A program made the position numbers and the translations under genes. 64,000 nucleotides of DNA from Hydnum rufescens UP504 (taxonomy: Eukaryota; Basidiomycota; Agaricomycetes; Cantharellales; Hydnaceae). Shown here in pieces: positions 50,101 to 60,672 of the stretch (the first letter of the stretch is position 1; the number at the start of each line of letters is the position of its first letter). The stretch covers positions 554,594-618,593 of the forward strand of contig MU128912.1 of NCBI GenBank assembly GCA_014904985.1. The letters run 5' to 3'. The notes below the pieces were generated by a model. That model worked only from the letters and a program-made list of their open reading frames with translations. It did no database searches and was not told the origin of the DNA.

Positions 50101-51634
50101 ACCATATAATACATCAGTACCTTAAATGTTGTGCAAGTGACATATTCACTCACCATAAGAATCCTGAAGCCCTCATCTGCACATAACTCCAACTCTTCAT
50201 CTTGTGTAGGTTGTTGGGTTCCTACTATAATATTCCCTGAACATAGTCAAATTGTACCATCATCTTATCAATACAGCTTGAGCCTGGACCTTTAACTCCA
50301 ACATGAATGACACTATATGATAACATGATTGTTAATCACTATCAATCCCTTGGACACCATACTCACCGCATTAAAACATATATGGTATGAATCCGACGGT
50401 TCCTTTTCCAGACCGTGAGCCTGAGCAATGATCTCTGCATCTCATGGGGAAGTGCATCCATAGTGACTTGAAGAAGTTGGTTGCACAATGCTATGCTCTG
50501 GTTGCTAACTTCATCCATGTCTTTAAGCGATAAATTTAAGGGTCAAAATTATTTTGTGGATAGAGTATGCATACTTCCAACCCTGATAAAACCAGCAGGT
50601 GGGTACTTCTGCTTTTGAAATCGCATCTCGAGTCTGTTAATGAATTCAGCCACTTTCCACTCCACCTCTTGGCCACAATTGAGGAAATCGGGCGGGCTGG
50701 GAGAGGGGCCTAGAACCTCAACCTCGACTTTCGTCCTTCTTCCATCTAACTTGGTGAAAATTCCAATAACAGGCACTGGATGGATAACATGGACCGTGCG
50801 CAACAGATCATGTCAAATGCTGTGACTAACGGGACATACCTGATGCTGTAGATTCAGAGAAAAAGCCTAACTGTAGGAATTCAAAAGGCCTGTCATTATC
50901 TGTTGGAATGCAAAGCCTGTCACAATTGATGAGTCCAAGTATGACGACGTGTGAACTGCATGGATGACGCACCAAATCGCATGCAATTGCTGCGAAGGCG
51001 AAGCTAACGAGCGCTTTCGAATAAATTTCCAGACGGCCTCGACCTCTTCGACCCCTCCTGCCTCAAAACCACCAGAGTCGTGAAAAACAAATGCCGGGTC
51101 TGATGCGTAGGTGATTTCGTCGTCGATAATGTGGATCCCTCGCTAGATGGTGTGAAAGCATGGGGCAACCGCAGTGCACCTTTGATAGGATGGCACTTAC
51201 TTGATCGTGTCCTTTGGGGTCCTGCTTGACCTGGGATAAAGGGAGGAATTAGACCAGCAGCTCTACGGAGTTCGAACATCCATAGCAATTACAAGTTTTC
51301 CATTCCGGGTCACTATGGCGGCACCGGCAGGGCTGTCTGTTAATCGCTCGAGCAGAGTGGTCTTTCCTGCATTCGCCGGTCCAAGTATGAGGACCCTGAA
51401 GCGTTTGACGCTGGATTCCTCGTCAGAGAGTTCTTCGTCAGAATGTCCTTCGTCAGAGTGTCCTTCGCTGGACCATTCTTCATCAGACCGCTCTTCATCA
51501 GAGTGTTGTTCATCGGGCTGTTGTTCATCAGGCTGTTGTTCATCGGGGGATTCTTCATCGGGGTGTTCTTTCTTGGTGGGTTTGTTGATAAGTTTGTTGG
51601 GGAGTTGAAAATGCTTGCGTATGGATTTCCACAT
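44137..51634 (-). CDS. P-loop GTPase-like gene running into an array of 3-nt micro-exons
   Basis: ATG at 51634. Exon 1 encodes an acidic DE/Q-rich stretch (about residues 24-75), then the P-loop VLILGPANAGKTTLLERL. Short introns lead to VKQDPKGHDQ, RGIHIIDDEITYASDP, FVFHDSGGFEAGG (G3-like, near 51090), LHAIWLCIPTDNDRPFEF, VPVIGIFTKLDG (G4-like TKLD, near 50750) and AGFIRVG. An exon at about 50519-50367 and one at 50312-50154 (ends CADEGFRILM) follow. From 50154 to 44679 come 73 tiny islands framed by AG and GT (see the array entry), and the last recognisable frame starts after TTTGTTGTCAG near 44370 (FETNFMCIGNCLSW) and stops at 44137 (DDYTPL). Exon 50312-50154 needs one missing base or a tiny intron near 50225. 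The GTPase part is well supported by family motifs; that all parts form one transcript is inference. The fused C-terminus is unrecognised. Confidence 0.55.
44679..50154 (-). repeat. Array of 73 intron-like units separated by 3-nt exon-like islands
   Basis: On the minus strand each unit reads GTAAGT (or GTGAGT, GTATGT, GTAAGC) ... CTGAT/TTGAT ... TTGAC-like ... TAG/CAG, then 3 nt, then the next GT. I located 73 islands: 72 of 3 nt, and the last one (44679-44684) of 6 nt. Examples: 50058-50060, 49827-49829, 49316-49318, 48270-48272, 47450-47452, 46553-46555, 45121-45123, 44829-44831. Spacing is 62-86 bp, most often 76. AG and GT flanked every island I checked, including old units at 47600-50100 that have lost most other similarity. 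Young units (45200-47600) have nearly alike introns of about 73 nt. Islands are G or C first and usually T third. Confidence 0.85.
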
Positions 51635-52497
51635 GGTTGATGGACCAGAGAAAGAGAGAGAGATGGCGCGCGTCTGTGGATGTAGATGAAATGTTATGTA
51701 AATACATACTACCCGAAAATGTCGAAACTAAGGCATTCCCACTATGTCAACCTGGATAGCCGAGAGGCACAGGCCTCTCCAATGGGCGACCTAGCCGAGG
51801 ACGCGATCGAGGGATCGGATTCCCACGTCAATATCAGTAACTTGACACCCGCCCTGGCCTTGGCACTGCTGTCCTTGGATACGTCCTCGCTGTCTGCGCA
51901 ATAAGGAAAAACAAATTTTTATGAATGCACTGGGAAGCAGCCTGGGGTTCGGGCCACCCCCTCAAGCCCCGCGCGGCCGGGATCCGCGGGATAACTTGGT
52001 CTTTTTACCAAATAAGGAAATGAATTCGTAGCGGGAGCCCCTAAAACAATTCCTACCAAGCCCCACGCAGCGAAAGGGAGTCTGTGAGGTGTCCATCAAG
52101 CGACTACGGGAGTTTAGCATCGCCTGGAGTCGTTGAATCCGACCCATCGACTGTAGTCCCGACTTAGCCTCAGATTCCGAGAGAGGAAGGTCGCAAACAC
52201 TTCGTATTCTCTATGTGAAATTCAGTAGATCGAGCCCCTAGGTCTGATTCTTTTGGGCCCATCCAGATCACACTGCATAACAGCCCAATTTGCCTGAGTG
52301 ACCGGGTGGCGGAACACGTCCTCATCGGCATACTAGCAGCGGCTACAGGCGGGAGACCTGAAGCGCGAATCAGTCACGTGAAGATGCATCCCCTCATTTG
52401 AGCAGTCCGTGGCGCTTCCAATTAGATAGAATGTGGCCTCGGCTTATCTTTACGTACCAGCTATCGAACTATCGCTGTACTCCATCTGCTAACCATA
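51635..52497. promoter_or_regulatory. Intergenic between two divergent GTPase-like genes
   Basis: About 860 bp of CpG-normal DNA between divergent starts at 51634 (-) and 52498 (+). Short frames here lack recognisable domains. Likely holds both promoters. Confidence 0.45.
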
Positions 52498-54239
52498 ATG
52501 CCGCTCTTCAAGTTCCTCCGTCCGCAACACCCCGTTCCTACTCCAGAGCCCAGATCGCGAAGCCAGGTCTTATCTGTGGATCACACTGACCCAGGCAGTA
52601 AAACTCCGAGGGAGACTGGAATAGTTCAATCATCAGCATCGCCAATGCATCATGGGACTCCTCCCCGCTTAGACCCACTACCGACACTCAGCTTGGGGAT
52701 TCTAGGTATATTACGTTTGTTATCCACACCTCTGTCAGTGCTCAGCTAGCGTCGTTGGGTTCGCGATGCTCTTTGTGGTGAGGTGAGCCATGCATCCTTT
52801 CCATTACATTTCACTTATTGTAGAGCATTCGCAATCTGGAGTGGGAAAGTCTTCTTTGATCAACGCACTATTCGGCGTTGGCCTCACTGTGCGTCTTCTT
52901 GTGGTCCCTCAAATCTCGCATAACTTGATTCCAACGTATGCGATAGAGAATCCCCGATGGCCATGCCAATGAACACGATATTGACCAAGAACTCCCCCTC
53001 TGATGATAATTCGCGACTCATTCTGCGTTTTGTTGGCGGAGATATAGAGAGTCTTCTAATGCTACAAGACATCATCAAGAGGAAGAGCACGGAAAGGGTA
53101 CTCAAAAGACAGGGTACATGCTATTTGGTGCGTGTGACATTACATTCGATCCATGAAATTGTGATTTCATACGTCTCTAGGCTGTGTTGCGAGATTCCCG
53201 CTCCTCGAGGAGATGAAATACACCGCCAAGATGATGCCAACCAGGGTACGTCGATGATTTCTCTTGAAACTAGTCTCTGCATGCTGACTGTTGGCAATGT
53301 ATCACCCCGCATCCCCCCAAGTCCCGATCATTGTCGTATTCATCAAGTGCGACCAGCTTGTGATACGACAGAAGGGTGATCTCGTATGGACCCTTAATAG
53401 TCGAACGGGGACATCGAACCAAAGAGACTGCCATGGAGGTCGTCAAAATTGGCTGCCAGAGGCTCTCGACATGGTGACAGACAATAGACAAACATTCGCT
53501 GAGGTTTTTAGTGTGTACTATTGGTTGGATGACGTTTATTCTCATTGATAGTGTCTAATTTCCAGCGACGATCGAGTACAAAGACATCGAGAAACTGATC
53601 AAGCTCACAAGGAACTCTATCGTCGGTGTTCTTACGGATCTTGAAGGCTGACTTTTCGCATTTGCTCAAAGACACAGTCTCGGGTAAGTCCAGTCTGTTT
53701 AATATCGCTTGTCTAAGGTTCACATTCTGTTGATCTTCCAGTATCGGCCGACGCGTCGCGTCGGTTTTGGAAACGCGAGATTCTCATGACCACCTTTTCG
53801 TTTCCATAGAGTATTGGGATTATATCTTCTTAGGATCTTACTGGCCACTGGCTTGGTGAATGTGTTGGGGTAATCCGTGACGACATTACGAACGGCTGGA
53901 ATTCCAATGGCCCAAAGGAGCGGGAACGCCTTGCATCAGTCGTTGCAACGGTCCTTGGCACTGATCGAGTTCTTGGGTGTAGTTCCTGAGGCGATGGAAT
54001 CTCGGGCCCCGATGACGCATCTAGTTGCAGATCTTATAAGCGACTATCCGAGTCCTCCGCGTCTGTGGGCATTGCCCTGGCCTCTAGATCTAAACGACAA
54101 GCATGATATAGAACCATCTCAGTGCCGATACCGCCATAAGGGTTATAGGTTCCCGATGCTGCTATGGTTGGAGCTCTCCCGCCTCAGCACCAATTGTCCT
54201 CCCGGTTGCAATTACTGTGGCACTAGCATGGGTTGATGA
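52498..54239 (+). pseudogene. Second P-loop GTPase-like gene, decayed
   Basis: ATG at 52498 gives a Ser/Pro-rich N-terminus (MPLFKFLRPQHPVPTPEP), an intron near 52705, then a P-loop HSQSGVGKSSLINALFGV (52823-52880). Later pieces match the same Agaricomycete G-domain family as the 51634 gene: GHANEHDIDQEL, then in another frame NSRLILRFVGGD where a G3 DSxGF motif is expected, VPIIVVFIKCDQLV (G4-like KCD, near 53340), DIEKLIKLTRNSIVGVL and VSADASRRFWKREILM (53740-53790). The frame must change at about 52990 and 53650, and the G3 Asp-Ser-Gly is lost. I therefore read it as a pseudogene, though sequencing indels could account for the frame changes. It is divergent from the micro-exon gene, possibly an old duplicate. 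Confidence 0.55.
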
Positions 54240-55789
54240 AAGGCACCGAAGAAGGTGGGTGTCCGTCATGCGCAGATGAAGCTCCAGTTGAACCATGTAA
54301 TAATATAATCCCGTGGATTGAACCGGATATCTCCTGCGATGGTCAGTCTTGCGCTGATGGAGTGGGCGTCAGACGGCGTCCTTGAACAGGTCAAGTAACC
54401 GCGTTCTCGGCGTTGAAACCGAAGCGTGCGATCGGCTGGATCTCTGAGCTTGTCAAGGCTGTACAGTACTATGGATTTCGTGCGGCAGCCATATAGGCCG
54501 TCTCAAGGAAATGCAGAATCACTTCGAATTCTGGTATGATCTGAATCTCGTTACTGTTTGTATTTATGCATTATTACATGTATGACTCTAGATACCTTGG
54601 ATAACTTTTGAACGAATGTAGAGCTGCACAGGAAATGATGAGTCCAGTCGACTTGAATACATAATGGACCTGGTGTAAAAATTGACAAACAAGATGAGGC
54701 TTGGACCTCCCACAATTGAACCACGCCGAGAATAAAGACTGAATAAAGCCAATCGTAATATGGCGCTTTCCCTCGTTGCTGATGCCACTGTACCAACCGT
54801 GTATTCCAAAACTCAATGGTCTCCGATGGCCCGCAGGGCTCCTCATAGATCGGATCTCTGCGGACCGAATGCGCAGATCCTGGTTCCCGAGTCGCGACGA
54901 TGGCAACACTACAGAGTCTGGCTCTAGGAGGGCAATCGCAATTCTGAGAATTCATCATGGAGCATGGATGGGATCATCAAAGGACATGATAGTACACACA
55001 GTGCAATGAGGATGATGGGGAGTGGCTAGGAACGATGATGATGAATATCTCGATATTTAGCCTGCAACTACCGGCTTTGATTCGGATGATTCCCAGATCA
55101 CATAAACAACGACCTGACTCCGGCCAATGGAAGCTGTCATTTTATTGTGCCCCCCCTCTCTCTCTCAATTCCTCATTCCCTTTCTGACTCTAAAAATGGG
55201 AAGGCTAGTGCCCAACATGCATGTGAGGATGGTATGAAAGGCCAGTACCAATCATATCACTTTTTCCCTTGCCCCTGTAGTTAATGCCTCATTCTTGACT
55301 CCTGGTTCAGGACCTCAGCTCATAGCACCTATTCTAGTGCCATTACCAGGCACACTCTATGTGAGAAGTGTGAGAAACTAGTGTTTATCATGCTTCTCCT
55401 TCACTATCCCCTAGGCTTTGCCCTGTCTTCAACTCTACCTCAACTCCCACACCTTAATCTGAGTACATTCATTACAGCTGTCCTCTTATTTGCTGAATAT
55501 CCAACACTGAGGGAGAGTGAGAATACCACTCTTGATCTGGAAGAATTGGACTGAGACAGATGGCACACAGGTCAGGATGTAGAGGATGAGGAAGAACTTG
55601 AGGATGTGGTGATGAAGGAACTGGAATGGGGTGATACATACAATAAGGTGGATTTAGGAGATTCTGAGGATTGGATTGATTCCATTTAAGCAATACCAAT
55701 TATTTCCATGGGTAGCACAAGTCATGGGTGGGAAGAGTATTATGGTAACAGAAGGAGTGCCCTAGGTGATGGGAACTGGACTACTTACT
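54240..55789. other. Intergenic, nothing recognised
   Basis: Short frames on both strands without recognisable domains; a pyrimidine-rich run (CCCCCCTCTCTCTCTCTC) at about 55149. CpG content falls from left to right, marking the return to repeat-rich DNA near 55150. Confidence 0.4.
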
Positions 55790-56935
55790 GTATATGAGGA
55801 TTTCATAGCAAGTAATAAGATGTAGGGTATCCTTTGGGAGAGTAGATGATAAGGTGATGTGAATTGCATAGCAGGTGATACATAGTTCATAGATGATATG
55901 CATCCTATGGCAGATGATATATATGTCATAGTAGGTGATATATGTTTCATAGTGATGTGCATTTCATAGTAGGTGATATGTATATCATAGTCAGTGATAT
56001 GAATTCTATAGCAGATGATATGGATGTCATAGTAGGTGATATGGATTCTATAGTAGGTGATATGGATTCTATAGCAGGTGATATCAATGTCATAGTAGGT
56101 GATATGGATTCTATAGCAGGTGATATCAATGTCATAGTAGGTGATATGGATTCTATAGCAGGTGATATGGATGTCATAAGAGGTGATATGGATTCTGTAG
56201 CAGGTGATATGAATTCTATTGCAGGTGATCTGGATATCCTAGTAGGTGATATGCCTGATATAGCAGGTGATATGTATGTCATAGTAGGTGATACACATGC
56301 TATAGCAGGTGATGTGTATATTCTAGTAGGTGACACACATGCTACAGCAGGTGATGTGTATACTCTAGTAGGTGATACACATGCTATAGCAGGTGATGTG
56401 TATATTCTAGTAGGTGCTATGCATGCTATAGCAGGTGATGTGTATATCCTAGGTGCTATGCATGCTATAGCAGGTGATGTGTATATCCTAGTAGGTGCTA
56501 TGCATTCCATAGCAGGTGATATTGACATCATAGTAGGTGATATGCATTCTATAGCAGGTGATATGCATTCTATAGCAGGTGATATGCATGTCATAGTAGG
56601 TGATGAGTATTTCATACTAGGTAATCTGCATTCTATAGCAAGTGACATGCATTCCATAGCAGGTGATATGTATTCTATAGCAGATGATATGTGGTTCATA
56701 GCAAGTGATATGCTTATAGGGGGTGATATGTATTTTATAGTAGGTGATATAGGATAAATAGTAGGTGATATGGGATGTGTTGTAGGTGATATGTACTTCA
56801 TAGCAAGTGATATATGTTTCATAGTAGGTGATGTGCATGCAATATCAGGTGATATGTGCCCATAGTGGGTGATCTGTTGATCCATAGTACATGCTTATGC
56901 TTCCCATAGTAGGTGATATGCACATCATAGCAGGC
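55790..56935. repeat. 21-bp minisatellite, open on both strands
   Basis: About 54 imperfect units built on GGTGATATGNATTCTATAGCA. Because 21 is a multiple of 3, the plus strand stays open for 271 codons (55942-56757; IAGDMDSIVGDMDS heptads) and the minus strand for 312 codons (56885-55947; ISPAIES/ISPTMTS heptads). Neither resembles a known protein, and openness follows from the repeat itself. Confidence 0.85.
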
Positions 56936-57143
56936 CATCCTCTAACACATCCTATAACTTGAAGTCCACATAAGATATGAGGGCACAAATAGAGAATGAT
57001 AATCCACCCACTTTTCAGAATGAAGTTGAATTATTTGTGCTCCCATTCCTGGCAAGGGACTTGATACCAATTTCTTCTAAATCCAATACCTCATACCCTG
57101 AGAATAACAGTAGAATAGTGAGAGGGGTTTACAATTGAAATAC

Positions 57144-57366
57144 CTGGCCACACTGCAGTTCATTCAAAGGTGAAACCATTATGAAAATGGTCTTGGGATT
57201 AATGAGCATGAGTAGCCCCATTGTGATGGTCTTCCCCAAGCCTGTTGCAGCCTCATGGATGACATTCACACCTTTTCACTGTGCTACAACAACTGTCTCA
57301 AGTTGTACAATGAGAGGTATTTTCTTGCAACCTGACCTCTTCCATAAATGTTCTGTTGCATCTTGA
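57144..57366 (-). pseudogene. RecQ-like helicase N-terminal fragment
   Basis: Minus strand: LIVQLETVVVAQ, a stop or frame change, then VIHEAATGLGKTITMGLL (Walker A, motif I, near 57230) and TIFIMVSPLNELQCGQ (motif Ia, ending at a possible donor at 57144). This order is that of RecQ/DEAD-like helicases that are common in repeats of mushroom genomes. Later motifs are absent, so this is a relic. Confidence 0.55.
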
Positions 57367-58130
57367 ACAACACTGAGATGATGAGCAGGAAAGGAATGGT
57401 ACATGGAGCTTCCAAGAAGGCTCTCAGCAAGGGAAGGGATGGTGATGAGAGATTTTGATTGATCAGCACCACCTAATATCCAATTGGGGGATGGAGCACA
57501 TTGTAAGCAGGAGAAAAAGGGGGAATCTCCACTACAGTCCATGATATGAGAATGAAAAGTGGGGGCCACCAAAATAATGTGAATATTCAGATCCAAGTGT
57601 AAGAGGGTCTTTTGGATAGAAGATAATCTGCTGTAAGCAGTAGTTGCCCAAGCAGATGAATGAAGGGGGAAATGTGCCACAAAATCCACACTCCAAGGTC
57701 CCAGTCTTGTGTCCTTAGAGAAAGTGTAGTAGGAACAGTGAGATGAAACACCTGACAGATGCAAGGCCATAGGGGAAATGTGTAGAAAAAGGAATGAAGT
57801 CAAAAGCTTCAAAATTAACAGAGATATTCAATATGCAAGTTTGGGGAAAGAATAAAGCACAAAACAGGTATTTCTCCTTCCCTTATGGACAGATTCCCTT
57901 GAGGAATGGTGGAATAAGTCATCCTGGATGTCCTTTCCTTTGGATATAAGGCTACCAGACAATATTTGATATTTGAAAATTGTAAGGGGGAATGATGATC
58001 TCCTGAGACATGGGGGAGATTCATATACAGAACACCAAGTTCTTCCTTGTTCATGACACCCTTGGTACCAATGGATAGAAATTTTAATAGCTTTCTATGC
58101 ATGGTTATTTTCTGCAGATCTGATCAAAAC
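57367..58130 (-). other. Uncharacterised minus-strand frames, probably repeat-derived
   Basis: Frames of 178 codons (57812-57276) and 95 codons (58102-57815) lie directly upstream of the helicase relic and might belong to the same decayed element. No domain is recognised and CpG is depleted. Confidence 0.25.
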
Positions 58131-58500
58131 TGATGGAGAAATTCAAAAAGTACATGACCCAATTATGAATCAGCAGGTGGAATCACTCCAGAACCTTCAG
58201 TTTTGGTCCAATAACCATGTAATATGTGTTATTGGATAGGTATTAATCACAACTTTCAGAGGGCTGTACTCAAGAATGGATTGGATAAGAAATGGCCTCA
58301 GAATTCACAAAACACTCCTTGAGAGCATGAATTACACATAGTAAAATCATTCCATAGAGTGCAGTTTTAATCAGATCAGCTTGTGTTTGGCATCATTGGA
58401 TAGGTATAAATCCTATCTTTCCGGGTGCTGCTTTTATGAGTCAATCCAATCAAAACTGATGAAGACTTTCACTGAATACTCCTTGAGAGTGCCACATTTA
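58131..58500 (-). repeat. CpG-decayed relative of the insertion at 15230-16015
   Basis: Read on the minus strand, CAAGGAGTATTCAGTGAAAG matches CAAGGAGTATTTCGTGAATA of 15252 onward, and TTTTGATTGGATTGACTCAT matches TTTTGATCGTATCGACTCGG. Where the younger copy has CG, this one has CA or TG. It contains at least two tandem copies. Confidence 0.45.
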
Positions 58501-58679
58501 CCCCTATTTGATTATGTAACCAATCTGTGGGTAAGAATGAAGGCCCAGACATGTGATCCTTCATGTTACATAATGATAATTCATTAGGCTCACCCTTAAG
58601 GCAGCAAGATTCATATGAGGGAATTGAAGGAGAATTCAAGATGATATAAGGAGGAGCAAGTTGAATTGCTGGGTCTGTC

Positions 58680-59513
58680 CAGATCAAATTGACATTTGCT
58701 TCCACCTGAGGACTTACCCATCAGAGTATCATTCTTCATCAACTCTATCATATGGTGCCTACTCCTTCAAATGCTCTTGTCTCCTCTCTCCCTCCATTCA
58801 CTAAGGGGGTTATTGTCATCCTTGCCATTATTGGCATTTCTCTTATTATTATTGCCCTCATTCTATCAGGCCTCAACCAGCAGGCTATGGGCTGGGTAAT
58901 CAACCAGTGGCAGCATTGGCAGCCTTGTCAGCACCTCTTGTCCCCTTGCTCCCCACATGAGTCAATGCAGTTGCCAATCCAGACTCCTCCTCTTCCTCCT
59001 ACTCTGCCCCCATTCCCTGAACCCTTGCCACCCCTCCCAATCCCAGCTCCCTCAGCATCACTATGGTCCTTTGACTCCATTGACACCTTTGGGGTACCCA
59101 GGCATACACTGCCTTGGAAGTACATGTGCTAAGGGGGATGCATATGGAAGTTGGGGCATAGCCATGTGGAGGTGTGCACAGGATTTGTAACATGGCTGTG
59201 TCAGCTTAGTGAGGCTTAGTGATGGTGGCTGTGAAGGCTGATTGATGGGCTGCATCTGTGATGGAGATGTATCATCTTGATGGGCTGTGGAGGCTGTGGT
59301 GGCTGTGTGCAGAAAGTAGCACTTATAGCCCTTCGTAGTGGGGGGGATTGCCAGTTTTGATCTCTCAGGATTCCCACTGTGATAGGTGCAAGACTTGTGT
59401 GTCCCTTGTTGTGTGATGTATACTCAGGATTCCCACTGCAATAGTGTGTGGTTAATTAATCTCTTTCCTCTTTCTGTTTGTGGCTTCAATGGCAGTGTTG
59501 CCCTGACAGGGTC
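58680..59513 (+). repeat. Inverted third copy of the membrane-protein repeat
   Basis: Matches the reverse complement of about 14085-14870 at high identity, starting in a QIDICFHL-coding module and ending after CCCTGACAGG near 59510, where similarity stops. Confidence 0.75.
58752..59132 (+). CDS. Repeat-encoded small membrane/proline-rich protein, plus-strand copy
   Basis: A 126-codon frame (MVPTPSNALVSSLPPF) with one membrane segment (GVIVILAIIGISLIIIALIL), GWVINQWQHWQPCQH, a proline-rich stretch (PPLPPTLPPFPEPLPPLP) and SLWSFDSIDTFGVPRHTLPW near the end. It matches the 14451-14873 frame over about 105 residues with only about a dozen substitutions and one indel of a codon, and is the cleanest copy in the window. 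The family is unknown to me. A short type II or tail-free membrane protein with a cytoplasmic proline-rich tail is one reading; a chance-conserved repeat frame is the other. Confidence 0.45.
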   Translation: MVPTPSNALVSSLPPFTKGVIVILAIIGISLIIIALILSGLNQQAMGWVINQWQHWQPCQHLLSPCSPHESMQLPIQTPPLPPTLPPFPEPLPPLPIPAPSASLWSFDSIDTFGVPRHTLPWKYMC

Positions 59514-59764
59514 CACCATATTATGGCTTGTGGTAGGGCATAGATGAATACAGTCCCTGTGGCCTGTTGAAGACCCAGCAAGTTTAGCTCATGTACAGGG
59601 GGAAGGAGCATTCCATTTTCATGACTTCAGGCATATGGAATTTATGCTCATTTTTGGATAGATGAAAGACTTGTTATTTGGATGACATATTGTTACATTT
59701 TTAATTTGTTCATCAGAAAATTCAACATTGAAAGGGAACTCCAGAGAGAAGCTCAGGTAGAGTA

Positions 59765-60670
59765 CAGTCATGGACAGGCAAAGTCATCCAATTTATTTTG
59801 CCTCTGAAAGACTCCACAAAATCATCTGGAAACTACTTCTATGTCTTCACAGATGCTCTAAGAAGCTTAACACATTCTCAGCTGCTCTTAATTCTGTTTT
59901 TTTTTTTGACAATTATACAAAAAATTTGGCCAGACCCTTAAAATTAAGTGCCCAGGCTCGGGGTTGTTCCTGAATGTGGCTATTAACCAGGAGAGTGATT
60001 TCATAGAGATTATGTCCCCAGCTGTGCCCAGGAAGACAGAAATGAACAATTAGTTGCAGCATGTGAGTGGACTCAAATTCGGAAACACCCACATGACCTC
60101 CCGAATTGACTTAACAGCCTGAATAACTTCTTATTTTCTGTGAATAAATGACCCAAATGACACTGATGATGAAGACACTGCCTAGGATCCATATGGTGCC
60201 AAAATACTGCTTCCCCTTACATTGCCAGTGCAGATGCCAACCTTAATGATCCTGGTGATAATAATTTAGAATGGGAGGATATTCACATAAATAAACAAAA
60301 TTCTCTTTTTTTTGATGCTGGTGAGTGGCTGCCAAGTGGAAAGAAAAGGAGGACACAATTAATTGTATAATACTTTCTCACTTTCTCACTGATTATAGGT
60401 ATATGTCTCATTTGCACTCTCCAGTGCATTCTCTATACATAAATATGGTCCCAATACATGTTCTGGCCATTCTGGCTACCCTGGGAGTGATGTAAAATTT
60501 TGGAAAATCAGCCCAAAAATTTGGCCAATCCAAAAAAAGCCCCTGGAAAATTTTTGAAGGTGTTTTTGGGCTTCCTGAGGCTCAAGGAGTCCAAATATGG
60601 TGGTACCTAAGACATAGAGCCACAGAATCAAATTTTGGATACAGTGGATGACTTTGCCTGTCCACAACTG
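59765..60670. mobile_element. Tc1/mariner-like non-autonomous element, decayed
   Basis: Terminal inverted repeats of about 26 bp: CAGT, then CA (left) or TG (right), then TGGACAGGCAAAGTCATCCA, each directly flanked by TA (59763-59764 and 60671-60672). The two-base difference is what an ancestral CG would give after decay on opposite strands. The interior has poly-T runs and no recognisable transposase. Weaker inverted similarity continues inward for about 100 bp. Confidence 0.6.
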
Positions 60671-60672
60671 TA

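Noticed and set aside
44679..50154. Simple non-functional minisatellite
   Set aside because: Not excluded, but the unbroken AG-NNN-GT frame in units that have otherwise diverged, and coding sequence on both sides, make neutral repeat decay a poor fit.
55942..56757. The 21-bp repeat as another micro-exon array (it also has AG-CAG-GT spacing)
   Set aside because: Introns would be only about 18 nt, and several units have lost AG or GT (for example AGCAGATGAT), so the splice-like pattern is not conserved.
55947..56885. 312-codon minus-strand protein
   Set aside because: Pure consequence of a stop-free 21-bp repeat; no non-repeat sequence or domain.
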